DNA of 64,000 nt from DASQPR01 sp963797605 (GCA_963797605.1 CAWCPX010000009.1:923561-987560), one strand, 5' to 3'. Shown: positions 1 through 9,146, numbered from the stretch's first letter. Made by a program: numbers and translations. Notes: generated by a model from the letters alone, not told the origin.

Positions 1-1130
1 TCGGCGATGCAGTCGGTGATCAGGCGATCGCGGCGTTCGACAAGGCCGTCGGTGTAGAGCAGCAGCGCCGAGCCGACACCGATCGGTTTGGTCACGCTCC
101 GTCGCGGCGCGTCGCGGTAAGCGCCCAGTGGCAGATCGACCGGCGCTTCCAGCACGGCCACGTCGCCGTCAGGACTCACGCGGAGCGCGGGTAGGTGCCC
201 GGCCATCGAGACGGTGAGGGTGGTGTGGGTGGGGTCGATGACGATGTACAGCGCGGTGGCCATCGCGTCCGGCTCGAAGAGCTGGATCTTGCGGTCGAGT
301 CGGGTCAGGACATCGGCGGGATCGTCGGTCTCCAGTGCGTAGGCGCGCAGGGCACTACGGATCCGCCCCATCACCACGGCGGCTCGCAGACCACTTCCGG
401 CCACGTCGCCGATGGCCACACCGATGTGCCCGGACGGCAGCGTGAAGACGTCGTACCAGTCGCCGCCGACGCCGACAGCGGCACCGGGAATGTAGCGGAC
501 GGCCACCTCGAACCCGGCCACCGGAGCGGGTCGCGCCGGCAGCAGGCTTCGCTGTAACGCGAGCGTGCTGGCCCGGTCCAGCTGGGACAGCCGCGCTTGG
601 GTCGCCAGACTGGCCCGGTCCGCCACGAGTCGTAGCAGGTCGATGTCGTCGCTGGTGAAGGCGCGGGGCGCCATGGAGCCGACGTGGAGGACGCCGAGAA
701 TCTGACCCGTGGTGAGCATTGGTACACCGGCCAGTGATGACAGATGCTTGTCGATCAACACTTGGCTGAAGACGGTGGTGGCATCGACGTGATCGAGGAT
801 CACCGGAAGGCCGGTCGCCGCGATCCTGCCGGTGAATCCGTCGCCGACCGGCACGCGTACGCCGAGGCGGATTTCGTCGTCGAGCCCGCTGGACGCCGTG
901 GCGACCAGCTCCGTGCCCGAGGAGTCGAGCAGCATGATCGCTGCCGTGTCGACCTGCAGCAGTTCCCGGGTCCGGTCGAGGAGCTCGGTGAGCAGCTCGT
1001 CGAGTTCCAGCCCGGAAAGCGCGGCGTCCGTGACGGCCTGCAGGCGGCGTAGCTTTTCGTCCACGTCGGGGGCCACACGATGGGGTGCCGTGCTGCCGCG
1101 CTGTTCGGGGCCGACGATCGGCGCGACCAT
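1..1130 (-). CDS. GAF-SpoIIE (PP2C) serine phosphatase, 3' end outside window
   Basis: Reads leftwards and leaves the window, so only about 376 N-terminal residues are visible. Residues ~35-190 form a GAF-like sensor; a SpoIIE/RsbU-type PP2C domain follows, with the metal-site motifs GGDWYDV, GDVAGSGLRAAVVMGRIRS and LLLYTDGLVERRD. Such enzymes dephosphorylate anti-anti-sigma factors. The STAS gene ends 2 nt upstream of this ATG, so its substrate is probably that neighbour. The frame was read from the reverse complement and is open throughout. Function of the family is well established; the signal sensed by the GAF domain is unknown. Confidence 0.9.
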   Translation of the reverse strand, partial: MVAPIVGPEQRGSTAPHRVAPDVDEKLRRLQAVTDAALSGLELDELLTELLDRTRELLQVDTAAIMLLDSSGTELVATASSGLDDEIRLGVRVPVGDGFTGRIAATGLPVILDHVDATTVFSQVLIDKHLSSLAGVPMLTTGQILGVLHVGSMAPRAFTSDDIDLLRLVADRASLATQARLSQLDRASTLALQRSLLPARPAPVAGFEVAVRYIPGAAVGVGGDWYDVFTLPSGHIGVAIGDVAGSGLRAAVVMGRIRSALRAYALETDDPADVLTRLDRKIQLFEPDAMATALYIVIDPTHTTLTVSMAGHLPALRVSPDGDVAVLEAPVDLPLGAYRDAPRRSVTKPIGVGSALLLYTDGLVERRDRLITDCIA

Positions 1131-1132
1131 CG

Positions 1133-1450
1133 TTAGCCGGTCTGACCGGACAGATGTGCCCAGACGCCGGTGACTTCCAGCACCGTGAGCACGACTCCGT
1201 GAGCGCCGGTGACCTGGTAGTCGAGGTTGTGCTCTTCGGCGAAGCGGCGGCCTCGCAGCAGCACGCTGATGCCCGAGGAGTCGAGGAACGTCACCTGCGA
1301 CAGATCCACGGTGATGCCGGAGACGTCGCGTGCGCTGGCGGCGGCCTCGATCGCCGTGTCGACGGCGGGGGCCGTGGCGAGATCAACATCGCCGGTCACG
1401 GCCACGGTCGCGTTTCGGCCGTGCCGCAGTGTGGTCACTGATACCGCCAT
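1133..1450 (-). CDS. STAS-domain anti-sigma factor antagonist
   Basis: 105 residues from an ATG preceded by AGGAAAGGCCAGGTGAA. Single STAS fold: N-terminal beta strand (ATVAVTGDVDLATAP), then the phospho-site region VTFLDSSGISVLL, whose serine is the usual target of an anti-sigma kinase. When dephosphorylated, this class sequesters the anti-sigma kinase and frees a sigma factor. Transcribed with the SpoIIE phosphatase 2 nt downstream. No kinase partner (RsbW-like) is visible in the window, so it must be elsewhere. A TTG 42 nt upstream is a less likely start. Confidence 0.92.
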   Translation of the reverse strand: MAVSVTTLRHGRNATVAVTGDVDLATAPAVDTAIEAAASARDVSGITVDLSQVTFLDSSGISVLLRGRRFAEEHNLDYQVTGAHGVVLTVLEVTGVWAHLSGQTG

Positions 1451-1661
1451 TTCACCTGGCCTTTCCTGCGTAAGTGCCGGTCCGCCAGACAAACTTTAGA
1501 GCGTCGCGTACGCGGATTCGTCGAACAGATCATTGCACTTGTTCCATACCGACGGTTAACGGGAATCGGAGAACCCTCCGGAAAGGCCGGTCCCCGGGTC
1601 GTGCCGCGAACTGTGTGCGAACCTACCGCGTCGGCCGTCGCCAAAGTGGGTAAGGGCGACC

Positions 1662-2720
1662 ATGAGTTTTGACGAGGACCACCCCGACACTGGCATCGAC
1701 CGGGTGATCCGACCGATAGACCGGCTGCAGCAACGCCACACCTGGCTTGGGTTCCCGCTCGCCGTTCTGACGAAGTGTAGCGACGACTCGGCCGGCAACC
1801 TGGCGGCGCTGATGGCCTATTACGGATTCGTCGCGATCTTCCCGCTGCTTCTGCTGTTCACCACGATCCTGGGCTACGTGCTGCAGAGCCACAACGCGCT
1901 GCGGGAACGGCTGCTGCGGTCAGCCATCGTCGATTTCCCGGTCATCGGAGATCAGTTGCGGTCCACTGGCGGTCTTCCGGGCCACTGGTACGTGGTGGTG
2001 TTGTCGCTCGCGATCAGCCTCTGGGGTGCCCGGGGCGTGGCCAACGCCTGCCAGACGGCGTTCAACACCGTCTGGAACGTACCGTTTTCGCAGCGCCCTG
2101 GGTTCCCGACCGCGATCCTGCGAAGCTTCGCGCTGCTGGGAGTCGCCGGGATCGCGGTGTTGGCCACAGGCACGCTGTCGGGCATTGGCAGCACGGCGAA
2201 CGTACTCGGTGCCACCGCTCGGATTTTCGCGCTGATCTTGTCCGCGGCCATCACGATCGCGGTGTTCCTGCTGGGCTTCCGGCTCGCCACGGCCCGCGCG
2301 GTGCCGCTGCGCCGGATGGCACGCTCGGCCGTCGCCTCGGCGCTCGTCTGGCAGTTGCTGCTGGTCGCCGGGAGTTTCCTCCTCGATCACCAGGTGCGTC
2401 ACGCACAGGCGCTTTACGGCACGTTCGGGCTGATCCTCGGTCTGCTGGCTTGGTTGCACCTGCAGGCCCAGCTGACGCTGTACGCCGTGGAGGCCGATGC
2501 CGTGCGCGCCGACCGTCTCTGGCCGCGTGGGCTCCTGCGGCCTCCACTGACCGGCGGAGACAAACGTGCCTATCGTGCGTACGCGGAGACCGCACGGCGG
2601 CGCCCGGCCGACGAGCAGAGCGTCGAAGTGCGGTTCCCGGGGGAACGGCCGCCCGTCTACCCACGCATCGACCCTGACTCACAGGCAGGTGCGGACGCCG
2701 AAACGGAAGGAAAACGATGA
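1662..2720 (+). CDS. YihY/BrkB family inner-membrane protein
   Basis: 352 residues with about six membrane segments between residues ~45 and 265; the family motif region MAYYGFVAIFPLLLLF is near residue 48. The C-terminal ~80 residues are charged and cytosolic-looking. The family was once called ribonuclease BN, but that assignment is obsolete and the function is unknown. The stop overlaps the start of the next gene (ATGA), so the two are translationally coupled. It is divergent from the STAS-phosphatase operon across a ~210-bp promoter region. Confidence 0.88.
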   Translation: MSFDEDHPDTGIDRVIRPIDRLQQRHTWLGFPLAVLTKCSDDSAGNLAALMAYYGFVAIFPLLLLFTTILGYVLQSHNALRERLLRSAIVDFPVIGDQLRSTGGLPGHWYVVVLSLAISLWGARGVANACQTAFNTVWNVPFSQRPGFPTAILRSFALLGVAGIAVLATGTLSGIGSTANVLGATARIFALILSAAITIAVFLLGFRLATARAVPLRRMARSAVASALVWQLLLVAGSFLLDHQVRHAQALYGTFGLILGLLAWLHLQAQLTLYAVEADAVRADRLWPRGLLRPPLTGGDKRAYRAYAETARRRPADEQSVEVRFPGERPPVYPRIDPDSQAGADAETEGKR

Positions 2721-3802
2721 GCGTAGGCGAAACGATCGGCGTGGAAGAGGAGTTTCACATCGTCGATCCCGAAACCGGTGCACTGGTGCCTGCCGCCCGG
2801 CGGCTGCTGCGCTCCGACGAAACGGAGGCCGAGCCGGAACTGCAGCGCACGCTCGTCGAGACCGCGACCGACGTGCACACCGATCTGGCATCGCTGCGAG
2901 ACGACCTGCTCAGCCAGCGCCGGGAACTCGCCTCCGCAGCGGCGGACATCGGTCTCGCGGTGGTGACCGCCGGCACCGTGCCCGATTCCGGCAGCAACCC
3001 GGGCCGCGTCTTCCCCGACGAACGCTACGAGTGGATGGCCGCCGAATATCGACAGCTCGTCGACGAACAGCAGGTGTGCGCGTGCCAGGTGCACGTGAGC
3101 GTCGATGATCGCGATCAGGCCGTGCTTATCACGCGCCAGATCCGTGGCTGGCTCCCGACGCTGCTCGCGTTGAGCGTGAGTTCTCCCTGGTTCCAGGCCC
3201 AGGACACCGGCTACGGCTCCTATCGCACCGTCGTGGTCTCCCGCTGGCCGACGGTCGGCCCACCACCGGATTTCGCGTCGGCCGCCGACTACGACCGCAC
3301 CGTCGCCACCCTCGTTGCAAGCGGGGTCATCAGCGACGCCGGCATGATCTACTTCGATGCACGGCTGTCGGCCCGCTACCCGACGATCGAGATCCGGATC
3401 GCCGACGCCTGCCCCTCCGTTGATGACGCCGTGCTGGTGGCGGCTCTCGGACGCGCGCTGGTAGTCACGGCGGCCCGCAGCGATCAGACGCCGGACGCGG
3501 CCACCAGTCATCAGGTGCTGCTGCGGGCGGCGACGTGGCGAGCCGCGAGATCCGGACTCGACGGGTTTCTGATCGACCCGAGCACCGCATTGGCCGTCCC
3601 GGCACCGGCGATGGTCCGTGCACTGCTCGACCACTGCCGCTCGGCTCTCGAAGAACGCGGCGAGTGGGACACCGTCGTTGAGCTGACCGACGCCTTGCTG
3701 GCCCGGGGCCCGTCCACGCGCCGCCAGCGGGACGCGCTCCGGCGCGGCTCGACCGCCTCGGACATCGTCGCCGCGCTGGTCGCGGAGACCGTGGACGGCT
3801 GA
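2717..3802 (+). CDS. Carboxylate-amine ligase (YbdK/GCS2 family)
   Basis: 361 residues, typical for the glutamate-cysteine ligase type 2 (YbdK) family, which joins an amino acid carboxylate to an amine using ATP. The N-terminal GVEEEFHIVDPETGALVP block is the family's metal/ATP-site signature; CQVHVSVDD and a conserved IEIRIADACPSVDDAV segment further support it. Start ATG overlaps the upstream BrkB stop by 4 nt. Substrate is not inferable; members in actinobacteria range from thiol biosynthesis to uncharacterised ligases. Confidence 0.9.
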   Translation: MSVGETIGVEEEFHIVDPETGALVPAARRLLRSDETEAEPELQRTLVETATDVHTDLASLRDDLLSQRRELASAAADIGLAVVTAGTVPDSGSNPGRVFPDERYEWMAAEYRQLVDEQQVCACQVHVSVDDRDQAVLITRQIRGWLPTLLALSVSSPWFQAQDTGYGSYRTVVVSRWPTVGPPPDFASAADYDRTVATLVASGVISDAGMIYFDARLSARYPTIEIRIADACPSVDDAVLVAALGRALVVTAARSDQTPDAATSHQVLLRAATWRAARSGLDGFLIDPSTALAVPAPAMVRALLDHCRSALEERGEWDTVVELTDALLARGPSTRRQRDALRRGSTASDIVAALVAETVDG

Positions 3803-3860
3803 GGCCATCGCGTCCGTGCGTCCCGGCACGAACGTCATGGAGACGACTTACGGTGGCAGC

Positions 3861-5066
3861 ATGGACGTCGCTCTCGAAGACTGGCACCGAGCGCTCATCT
3901 CGCTGACTCGCGGCGGCCACACTGTCCAGGCCAGTGGCCTGGCACCGCTGCTCAACGAAATATTGCGGCCCGTCGGCATCCGCGCGATCGTCTATCTCGT
4001 TGACGTCGAGCAACGTACGCTGCACGCGCTTCCCGATATGGGCCCCGTCGCCGGCCCGTTACCGATCGACGGAAGCCTGGCCGGCCGTTGCTACATGACG
4101 GTCACGCCGCTGATCGCGAGCCGTGACCCCATCCGGTTCTGGATGCCGCTGATCGACGGAACCGAACGACTGGGCGTGCTGGACCTGACGCTGCCGGCCG
4201 GGATGGATCCCGACAAGGCCGACGTTCGCGAAAACATCGATGCGGTCGCCGGCCTTCTGGCGCACCTGATCGTCGCCAAGACCCAGTACGGTGACGCGCT
4301 CAGTCGGGCCCGCCGCTCCCAGCCGATGTCCCCGGGTGCCGAGACGCTCTGGCGCCTACTGCCGCCGTTGACGTTCACGACGGATCGCCTCGTGTTGTCG
4401 GCGATCCTGGAGCCCTGCTATGCCGTGGGCGGCGACGTTTACGACTACGCCGTCGACGACGACATCGCCCGCATCGCGCTATTCGACGCGGTCGGGCACG
4501 GGCTGCCGGCGGCGTTGACGGCGACCGTCGCATTGGGTGCCTCGCGGAGCGCGCGAATTCAAGGTCGAGGTCTCCAAGAGGTCGGACGCGCCGTGGACGA
4601 GGCGATTCTCGGTGAGTTCCGGGATTCCCGGTTCCTGACGGCAGTCCTCGCCGAGTTGCATCTGCGGACGGGGACGTTGCGTTACATCAACGCGGGGCAT
4701 CCACCGCCGGTCCTGTTGCGTGGCGGCAAGGCGGTCGCCCAACTCGACAGCGGCCGCCGCCTGCCGTTGGGCCTCGGCGGCGCGGCCGCGGCCGTCGCTG
4801 AAATCAGCCTCGAACCCGGCGACCGGCTGCTGCTCTACACGGACGGGTTCACCGAGGCACGCGACCAGTTCGATCAGCAGTTCGGTCTGACCCGGCTGAT
4901 CGACTTCGCCGAGCGGCACGCCGCCGCCGGCCTGCCACCTCCGGAGACCGTGCGCCGCCTCGTTCACGATCTGCTCGACCATCAGGACGGACCCCTACGT
5001 GACGACGCCAGCATGATGCTTGTGAGCTGGAATTCTGTGGCCAGTGTGGGCCAGACGTTGCCGTAA
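3861..5066 (+). CDS. SpoIIE-type PP2C phosphatase with N-terminal sensor region
   Basis: About 401 residues from ATG 3861 (GGTGG 6 nt upstream); GTG 3816 and ATG 3837 are alternatives. Residues ~1-140 resemble a degenerate GAF domain (MPLIDGTERLGVLDLTLPAGMD). The PP2C part carries GGDVYDYA, FDAVGHGLPAALTATVALG, NAGHPPPVLLRGG and LLLYTDGFTEARD. Second RsbU-like phosphatase within 4 kb, so at least two inputs could feed sigma-factor partner switching here. Follows the ligase gene by 58 nt on the same strand and may share its transcript. Confidence 0.9.
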   Translation: MDVALEDWHRALISLTRGGHTVQASGLAPLLNEILRPVGIRAIVYLVDVEQRTLHALPDMGPVAGPLPIDGSLAGRCYMTVTPLIASRDPIRFWMPLIDGTERLGVLDLTLPAGMDPDKADVRENIDAVAGLLAHLIVAKTQYGDALSRARRSQPMSPGAETLWRLLPPLTFTTDRLVLSAILEPCYAVGGDVYDYAVDDDIARIALFDAVGHGLPAALTATVALGASRSARIQGRGLQEVGRAVDEAILGEFRDSRFLTAVLAELHLRTGTLRYINAGHPPPVLLRGGKAVAQLDSGRRLPLGLGGAAAAVAEISLEPGDRLLLYTDGFTEARDQFDQQFGLTRLIDFAERHAAAGLPPPETVRRLVHDLLDHQDGPLRDDASMMLVSWNSVASVGQTLP

Positions 5067-5153
5067 AGATCCCGACGGGGTTGGCGTCATTTCAGCAATG
5101 GCAGTCGATCTTCTTCGAGCCTCCGCTCAACCTTCCGCGTCACCGCACAAGGC

Positions 5154-5191
5154 GGCGGCCGCCGGTACCCGAACCGGGGCCGGCGACCGCC
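5154..5191. terminator. Stem-loop between convergent genes
   Basis: Arms GGCGGCCGCCGG and CCGGCGACCGCC (12 bp, one mismatch) around a 14-nt loop, sitting between the phosphatase gene and convergent csbD-like gene. It could terminate both directions; no U-tract follows, as is common in actinobacteria. Confidence 0.5.
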
Positions 5192-5201
5192 GTGGAAGGC
5201 G

Positions 5202-5375
5202 TCAGTTCTTGAACACGTCCTTGATCTTCTCGCCGGCCTGCTTCAGGTTTCCCGCCGCCTGGTCCTTCTGGCCTTCGGCCTCGAGTTCCTGGTCGTTAGT
5301 GGCCTTACCCGCGCCCTCCTTGACCTTGCCGGCGACTTCCTGTGCCTTGTTGTCGATCTTGTCGTCGAGCCCCAT
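5202..5375 (-). CDS. CsbD family stress protein
   Basis: 57 residues, too short for a long-ORF search. Begins MGLDDKIDNKAQEVAGKVKE and ends GEKIKDVFKN: the Lys/Glu/Gln-rich amphipathic repeat with the KAQ(E)xxGKxKEGxGKxT pattern of the CsbD family, which is under general-stress sigma control in Bacillus and abundant in actinobacteria. Molecular role unknown. Upstream on this strand is a GTTT-N15-GGGGCA arrangement that only loosely resembles sigma-B promoters. Confidence 0.92.
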   Translation of the reverse strand: MGLDDKIDNKAQEVAGKVKEGAGKATNDQELEAEGQKDQAAGNLKQAGEKIKDVFKN

Positions 5376-5550
5376 CACATGCCCCCTCTAGCGTCATCAC
5401 CTGAGTGGATCGATGACCACGCTCCCATTGAAGTGATGCTGTCCGGCAGTGTTTGCCCCGCTCAGCGGGGGTCTAAACGCCCGCAAGGCGGACAGTTCGG
5501 TATTCGACGTTCGTGTTGCCGCGCGAGCGCTCACGGGTTTGACTTGCTAG

Positions 5551-7154
5551 GTGCCCAGTCGAGGGAAGCGTTCGCCGGCCGAGGATCCGCTCACGCCGTA
5601 CCGGCGCAAGCGCGACTTCAAGCGGACGCCCGAGCCCGATGGCACGCCGTCAGCGTCACGCGGCGCGACCGAGCGGCGATTCACCGTGCAACGGCACCGG
5701 GCAGCCGGCTGCACTATGACTTTCGCCTCGAAATCGACGGTGTGTTGGTCAGTTGGGCGGTCCCGAAGGGTCCGACGCTGGATCCGAGAGTCCGCCGGGC
5801 CGCCTTTCACGTCGAAGATCATCCCCTGGACTATATCGACTTCGAAGGCATCATTCCCGCGCGCGAATACGGCGGGGGTGACGTCATCGTGTGGGACACC
5901 GGCACGTGGAGCCCCGACGATGCCCCCGATCCGGGCAGTGCCGTACGCGACGGCGAATGCATTTCGACGTCGACGGCCCAAGCTCTAGGCCGCTTCGTGC
6001 TCGTCCGGACCCGGGTTGATTCCGGCGGCAAGGAGGAGTGGCTGCTGCTCCACAAACACGATGAGTACGCGGTCGACGGATGGGTCACCGAGGACCATCC
6101 CCAATCGGTGGTGAGCGGCCGCACCAACGACGAGGTGAAAGCCAACCCGGAGCGCACATGGCGCTCCAACAGGTCCGACGGCGGTGCGCTGAGCGGAGAG
6201 CCTGCCGCCCAGCATCGACCGGAACTGGGGCCGGCGTCCGGGGTCCGGGAAGTGGGTTCGGCCGGGAACTGCGCGTCACCAACCTGGACAAGGTGCTGTT
6301 CCCGCCGCGCCGCGGCTCTCGTGCGGCACACCAGGAAGCGGCCGTGACGAAGCGGGACTGCTCCGCTATACGGCGCAGATCGCGCCCAGCGTGTTCCCTA
6401 TCTCACGGGGCGGCCGATGAACCTGCACCGATTCCCTACTGGCGCCGAAACCGCCGGCTTCTGGCAGAAGGCGCTGCCCGGATCACGCGCCGGCATGGGT
6501 GCCCAGGTGGGACAATCCACACGTGAGGCCGGGCGAGGCGAGGACTTACCTGGTCGTCGACGAGCCGGCCGCGCTGCTGTGGGCGGCGAATTTCGGCGGA
6601 TTGGAGTGGCACGCCTGGACCTCGCCACCGGCGAGCCACGGAGCGGCCCAGCTATGCCTGATCGATATCGACCCGGGCTCGAGCACCAGCTGGGAGGATT
6701 GCTCGTGCTCGCCCGCTTCATCGGACCGTTCGAGCATCTCGGCGTGACCGGGCCTAGCCCGAAAGTCACCGGCCGCCGGGGCATCCAGATCTGGATACCG
6801 ATCGCCGCCGGGCCGGGGTTCGGCGACACCCGCGCGTGGATGGAGCAGCTGTCGAAGACCGTCGGCGCCGTCGTGCCCGACCTGATCAGCTGGAAATGGC
6901 ACACCAACGATCGGGGCGGGCTCGCACGACTCGACTACACGCAGAACGATCCCACAAGACGCTCGTCGCTCCCTACAGCCCAGGCCTGCGCCGGGGCGAC
7001 GGTGTCCGCGCCGATCGACTGGGCCGAACTCGACGATCCCGACCTGCGTCCGGACGGCTTCACCATCCGCACCATGCCGCAGCGGCTGACCGCGAAGGGC
7101 GACCTGTTCCGCGGCGTCCTGGACCACCCGCAACGGCTGCCGTCCCTGACGTAA
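5551..7154 (+). pseudogene. ligD: LigD-like 3'-phosphoesterase plus polymerase/primase, multiply frameshifted
   Basis: Two domains of the bacterial end-joining protein LigD can be followed only by changing frame. From GTG 5551: RRKRDFKRTPEPDG, then LHYDFRLEIDGVLVSWAVPKG, HVEDHPLDYIDFEG and GRFVLVRTRV (phosphoesterase). From ~6255: RELRVTNLDKVLFPP, TGRPMNLHRFP, RTYLVVDEPAALLWAANFG, GRRGIQIWIPIA and GGLARLDYTQN (polymerase). At least eight single-base shifts of both signs are needed (near 5710, 5960-5990, 6250, 6350-6400, 6490, 6700, 6945, 6985). No ATP-ligase domain is seen downstream. Either a decayed gene or base-calling error; as written it makes no full protein. Confidence 0.82.
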
Positions 7155-7336
7155 CGCGGGCCACCCGAGGTCGGCTCCGCCGATGACCGGATCGCTGAAG
7201 GCTTGGTTCGCCGATTACCTGGACGAATCTCCGCGCACGGGTTTGGGGTCTCCCATATGGGGCACACAGACCGGGTGCAATACCTCGAAGGATCAGCGAT
7301 CTGACAAATATCAGCCAACACTCGAAGGAGCACATG

Positions 7337-7642
7337 ATGAGGACCCTCACGTTCGTTACCGGCGCGGCCATTGGCTACGTCTTCGGCACCAAGGCGGGCC
7401 GAGAGAAGTACCAGCAGCTCGTCGAGGGCGCTCGCGCGTTCAGCGAGAAGCCCGCGGTGCAGCAGGCACAGTCGAAGGTCAAGGACATGGTCGGCCAGGG
7501 TACGTCGGCCGTCGCCAGCAAAATCGGCATGAGCAGCGACGACTCGACGAAGTCGTTCGACGATGGACCAACCGTCGCCACGACCCCCGCCACCACGAGA
7601 AAGGCCGCGGCCGCTGGAACCCGCACCGACAACACGTTCTGA
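7337..7642 (+). CDS. YtxH-like small protein
   Basis: 101 residues starting MRTLTFVTGAAIGYVFGTKAGREKYQQ: a short Gly/Ala membrane-inserting N-terminus followed by charged helix, as in YtxH-type general stress proteins. AAGGAG lies 6 nt before ATG 7337 (ATG 7334 is one codon earlier). The Ser/Thr/Ala-rich tail looks unstructured. A close paralogue follows at 7915. Followed immediately by a perfect hairpin terminator, so it is monocistronic. Confidence 0.82.
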   Translation: MRTLTFVTGAAIGYVFGTKAGREKYQQLVEGARAFSEKPAVQQAQSKVKDMVGQGTSAVASKIGMSSDDSTKSFDDGPTVATTPATTRKAAAAGTRTDNTF

Positions 7643-7659
7643 GGACCTCGGGGGTGAGG

Positions 7660-7698
7660 CTGCGGGCGGGCACGCTGTCATGGCGTGCCCGCCCGCAG
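7660..7698 (+). terminator. Perfect 16-bp hairpin terminator
   Basis: Arms CTGCGGGCGGGCACGC and GCGTGCCCGCCCGCAG are exact reverse complements around the 7-nt loop TGTCATG, 17 nt after the stop of the YtxH-like gene. The 216 bp between it and the next gene show no further feature. Confidence 0.85.
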
Positions 7699-7914
7699 AG
7701 CGTTCACGACCTCGGTCCCGCTGTCGCGGATGGCGGCCCCACGGCATTGCCGGAGAAGTTGCCTCGTGCAATCGTTTCCGAACGCGCTGCCCCGGGCACG
7801 TCGTCGGGAAGCACCGGACGCATCTCGGCCCGCTGCCGGCCAACCTGGCACGGCAGCCTCGGCTGCTGTACCCGGTCCGCCGGATCCGTCCCTCGACCCT
7901 AAGGAGCCGTACGC

Positions 7915-8268
7915 ATGAAGACCGTCACGTTTCTCGCTGGTGCCGCCGTTGGCTACGTCCTCGGGGCACGGGCCGGCCACGAGCGATACGAACGCATTCT
8001 CGGCAGTGCACGCCGCCTCAGTGGCCAGCCCGTTGTGCGGCAGACCGGGACGACGATCAAGGACCTGAGCGCGAAAGGCGGGGACATCGTCACCGAGAAG
8101 CTCAGCAATATCGGTTCCGGGACCGGCATCGACGCTGATTCGACCGATGATATGGGTGCCATGGCAACATCGCCGGCCGTGAACCCCCGGAAGGCCACGA
8201 AGAACGCCGCCACGGCCCCTATTCCGACAGGTGCTCCGGTCACTCCGCCCGCTCCGGACATGGACTGA
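7915..8268 (+). CDS. YtxH-like small protein, paralogue
   Basis: 117 residues; MKTVTFLAGAAVGYVLGARA parallels the neighbour at 7337 (MRTLTFVTGAAIGYVFGTKA), so the two are tandem duplicates. Both have a glycine-rich membrane segment at residues ~5-18, a helical middle and a Pro/Thr/Ala-rich tail. Start ATG has TAAGGAG upstream. Likely a stress or envelope-associated protein; molecular role unknown. Confidence 0.82.
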   Translation: MKTVTFLAGAAVGYVLGARAGHERYERILGSARRLSGQPVVRQTGTTIKDLSAKGGDIVTEKLSNIGSGTGIDADSTDDMGAMATSPAVNPRKATKNAATAPIPTGAPVTPPAPDMD

Positions 8269-8334
8269 TCGACTTCGTCTCGATCGGTCAGGGGTGGTGA
8301 CCTGCACGTCGCCGTCCTCGACCGGCATTACAGG

Positions 8335-8360
8335 GTTTGCCGATCGCCGATTACGGGTAG
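8335..8360 (+). promoter_or_regulatory. Sigma-B-like promoter
   Basis: GTTT (8335-8338), 16-nt spacer, GGGTAG (8355-8360). This matches the Streptomyces sigma-B consensus GNNT-N14-16-GGGTA(C/T) except for the last base. It lies 33 nt before the next start codon. Assignment is by inspection only. Confidence 0.45.
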
Positions 8361-8393
8361 GTAAGACGTGGACTTCTACGAGGGGGGGACGCC

Positions 8394-8720
8394 ATGCCTG
8401 CCGATTCCAGCCCGAAACGCGAACGCCAATACGAGCACATTAAAGCGAGTGCCAAGGACCGGGGCGAGTCGAACAAGGTCGCGACCCGCATCGCCGCCGC
8501 GACTGTGAACAAGGAACGCGCCCGTCACGGCGAGTCGAAGACCGCCAGCCGCACGTCGCTCACCGACGTCTCCTCCGGACATCGCGGCGGCAAGCGGTCA
8601 CACACCGGGGCCGCCGGACGCACCCGAGAGCAGTTGTACGCCGAAGCCAGGCGCCGCAACGTCAAGGGGCGCTCGTCGATGAACAAGACCCAGCTCGAGC
8701 ACGCCCTCGCCGGGCGGTAG
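8394..8720 (+). CDS. Rho_N/SAP-like small basic protein ('plasmid stabilization' type)
   Basis: 108 residues, very basic. The N-terminal half (KRERQYEHIKASAKDRGES) is the pattern widely annotated as 'plasmid stabilization protein' in actinobacteria; the C-terminus TREQLYAEARRRNVKGRSSM is a Rho_N/SAP-like helix-turn-helix motif that may bind nucleic acid. No antitoxin or partition partner is present, so the plasmid name should not be taken literally. Strong GAGGGGGGGAC upstream of the ATG and a sigma-B-like promoter point to stress induction. Confidence 0.78.
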   Translation: MPADSSPKRERQYEHIKASAKDRGESNKVATRIAAATVNKERARHGESKTASRTSLTDVSSGHRGGKRSHTGAAGRTREQLYAEARRRNVKGRSSMNKTQLEHALAGR

Positions 8721-8734
8721 CGCTTCGAGTCTCC

Positions 8735-8770
8735 ACAGCCGCCCGCTGCGATGAGCGCGCGGGCGGCTGT
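8735..8770 (+). terminator. 12-bp hairpin terminator
   Basis: Arms ACAGCCGCCCGC and GCGGGCGGCTGT, exact complements with a 12-nt loop, 14 nt after the preceding stop codon. Confidence 0.75.
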
Positions 8771-8822
8771 CGGGCGTCAGATCGCTCGCGGGTTCCTCCG
8801 GGCATGAGGGACAATCGACCGC

Positions 8823-9146
8823 ATGTGGACCCGATGGCTGGCAGCGATCGCGACGATCTGGGCCGGCGGCTACGTCGCGGGCTATCTGGCGCTCGTCCAC
8901 CATGACGGCAACTCCCCCGCTTGGTGGTACGTCGGGCTCATCGCGGTCGCCATGGTCGTGTCGATCGCGGTGGCGGTGGGCTGGTTGTCGCGGCCAGCGC
9001 TGATCGCGGGCGCGTCCGCCTTCGGGGTGGCGGCTGTGCTCGGCTTGCTGACGATCGGGATTCTCCTGCTGCCCGCAATCGCCTGCCTGATCGTGGGAGC
9101 GGTTCGCCTCACACCCGCTGCGCCCGTCGCGACCGATTCTCGATAG
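8823..9146 (+). CDS. Small integral membrane protein
   Basis: 107 residues, three predicted membrane segments (residues ~7-24, 36-58, 62-95) with little else; no family recognised. Its last 38 bp overlap the 3' end of the convergent DoxX-like gene on the other strand. Codon use is typical of the region, so it is probably real. Confidence 0.65.
   Translation: MWTRWLAAIATIWAGGYVAGYLALVHHDGNSPAWWYVGLIAVAMVVSIAVAVGWLSRPALIAGASAFGVAAVLGLLTIGILLLPAIACLIVGAVRLTPAAPVATDSR

Noticed and set aside
5456..5470. CCCCGC-TCA-GCGGGG hairpin upstream of the csbD-like gene
   Set aside because: Too small to be a riboswitch or terminator and not positioned after a gene.
7240..7270. GTTT-N14-GGGGCA before the first YtxH-like gene as a sigma-B promoter
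   Set aside because: The -10 lacks the TA of GGGTA; similar to the csbD upstream element, but too weak to annotate.
8394..8720. Plasmid origin or partition locus suggested by 'plasmid stabilization' naming
   Set aside because: No parA/B, rep or iterons; only a database-style name for a Rho_N-like protein.
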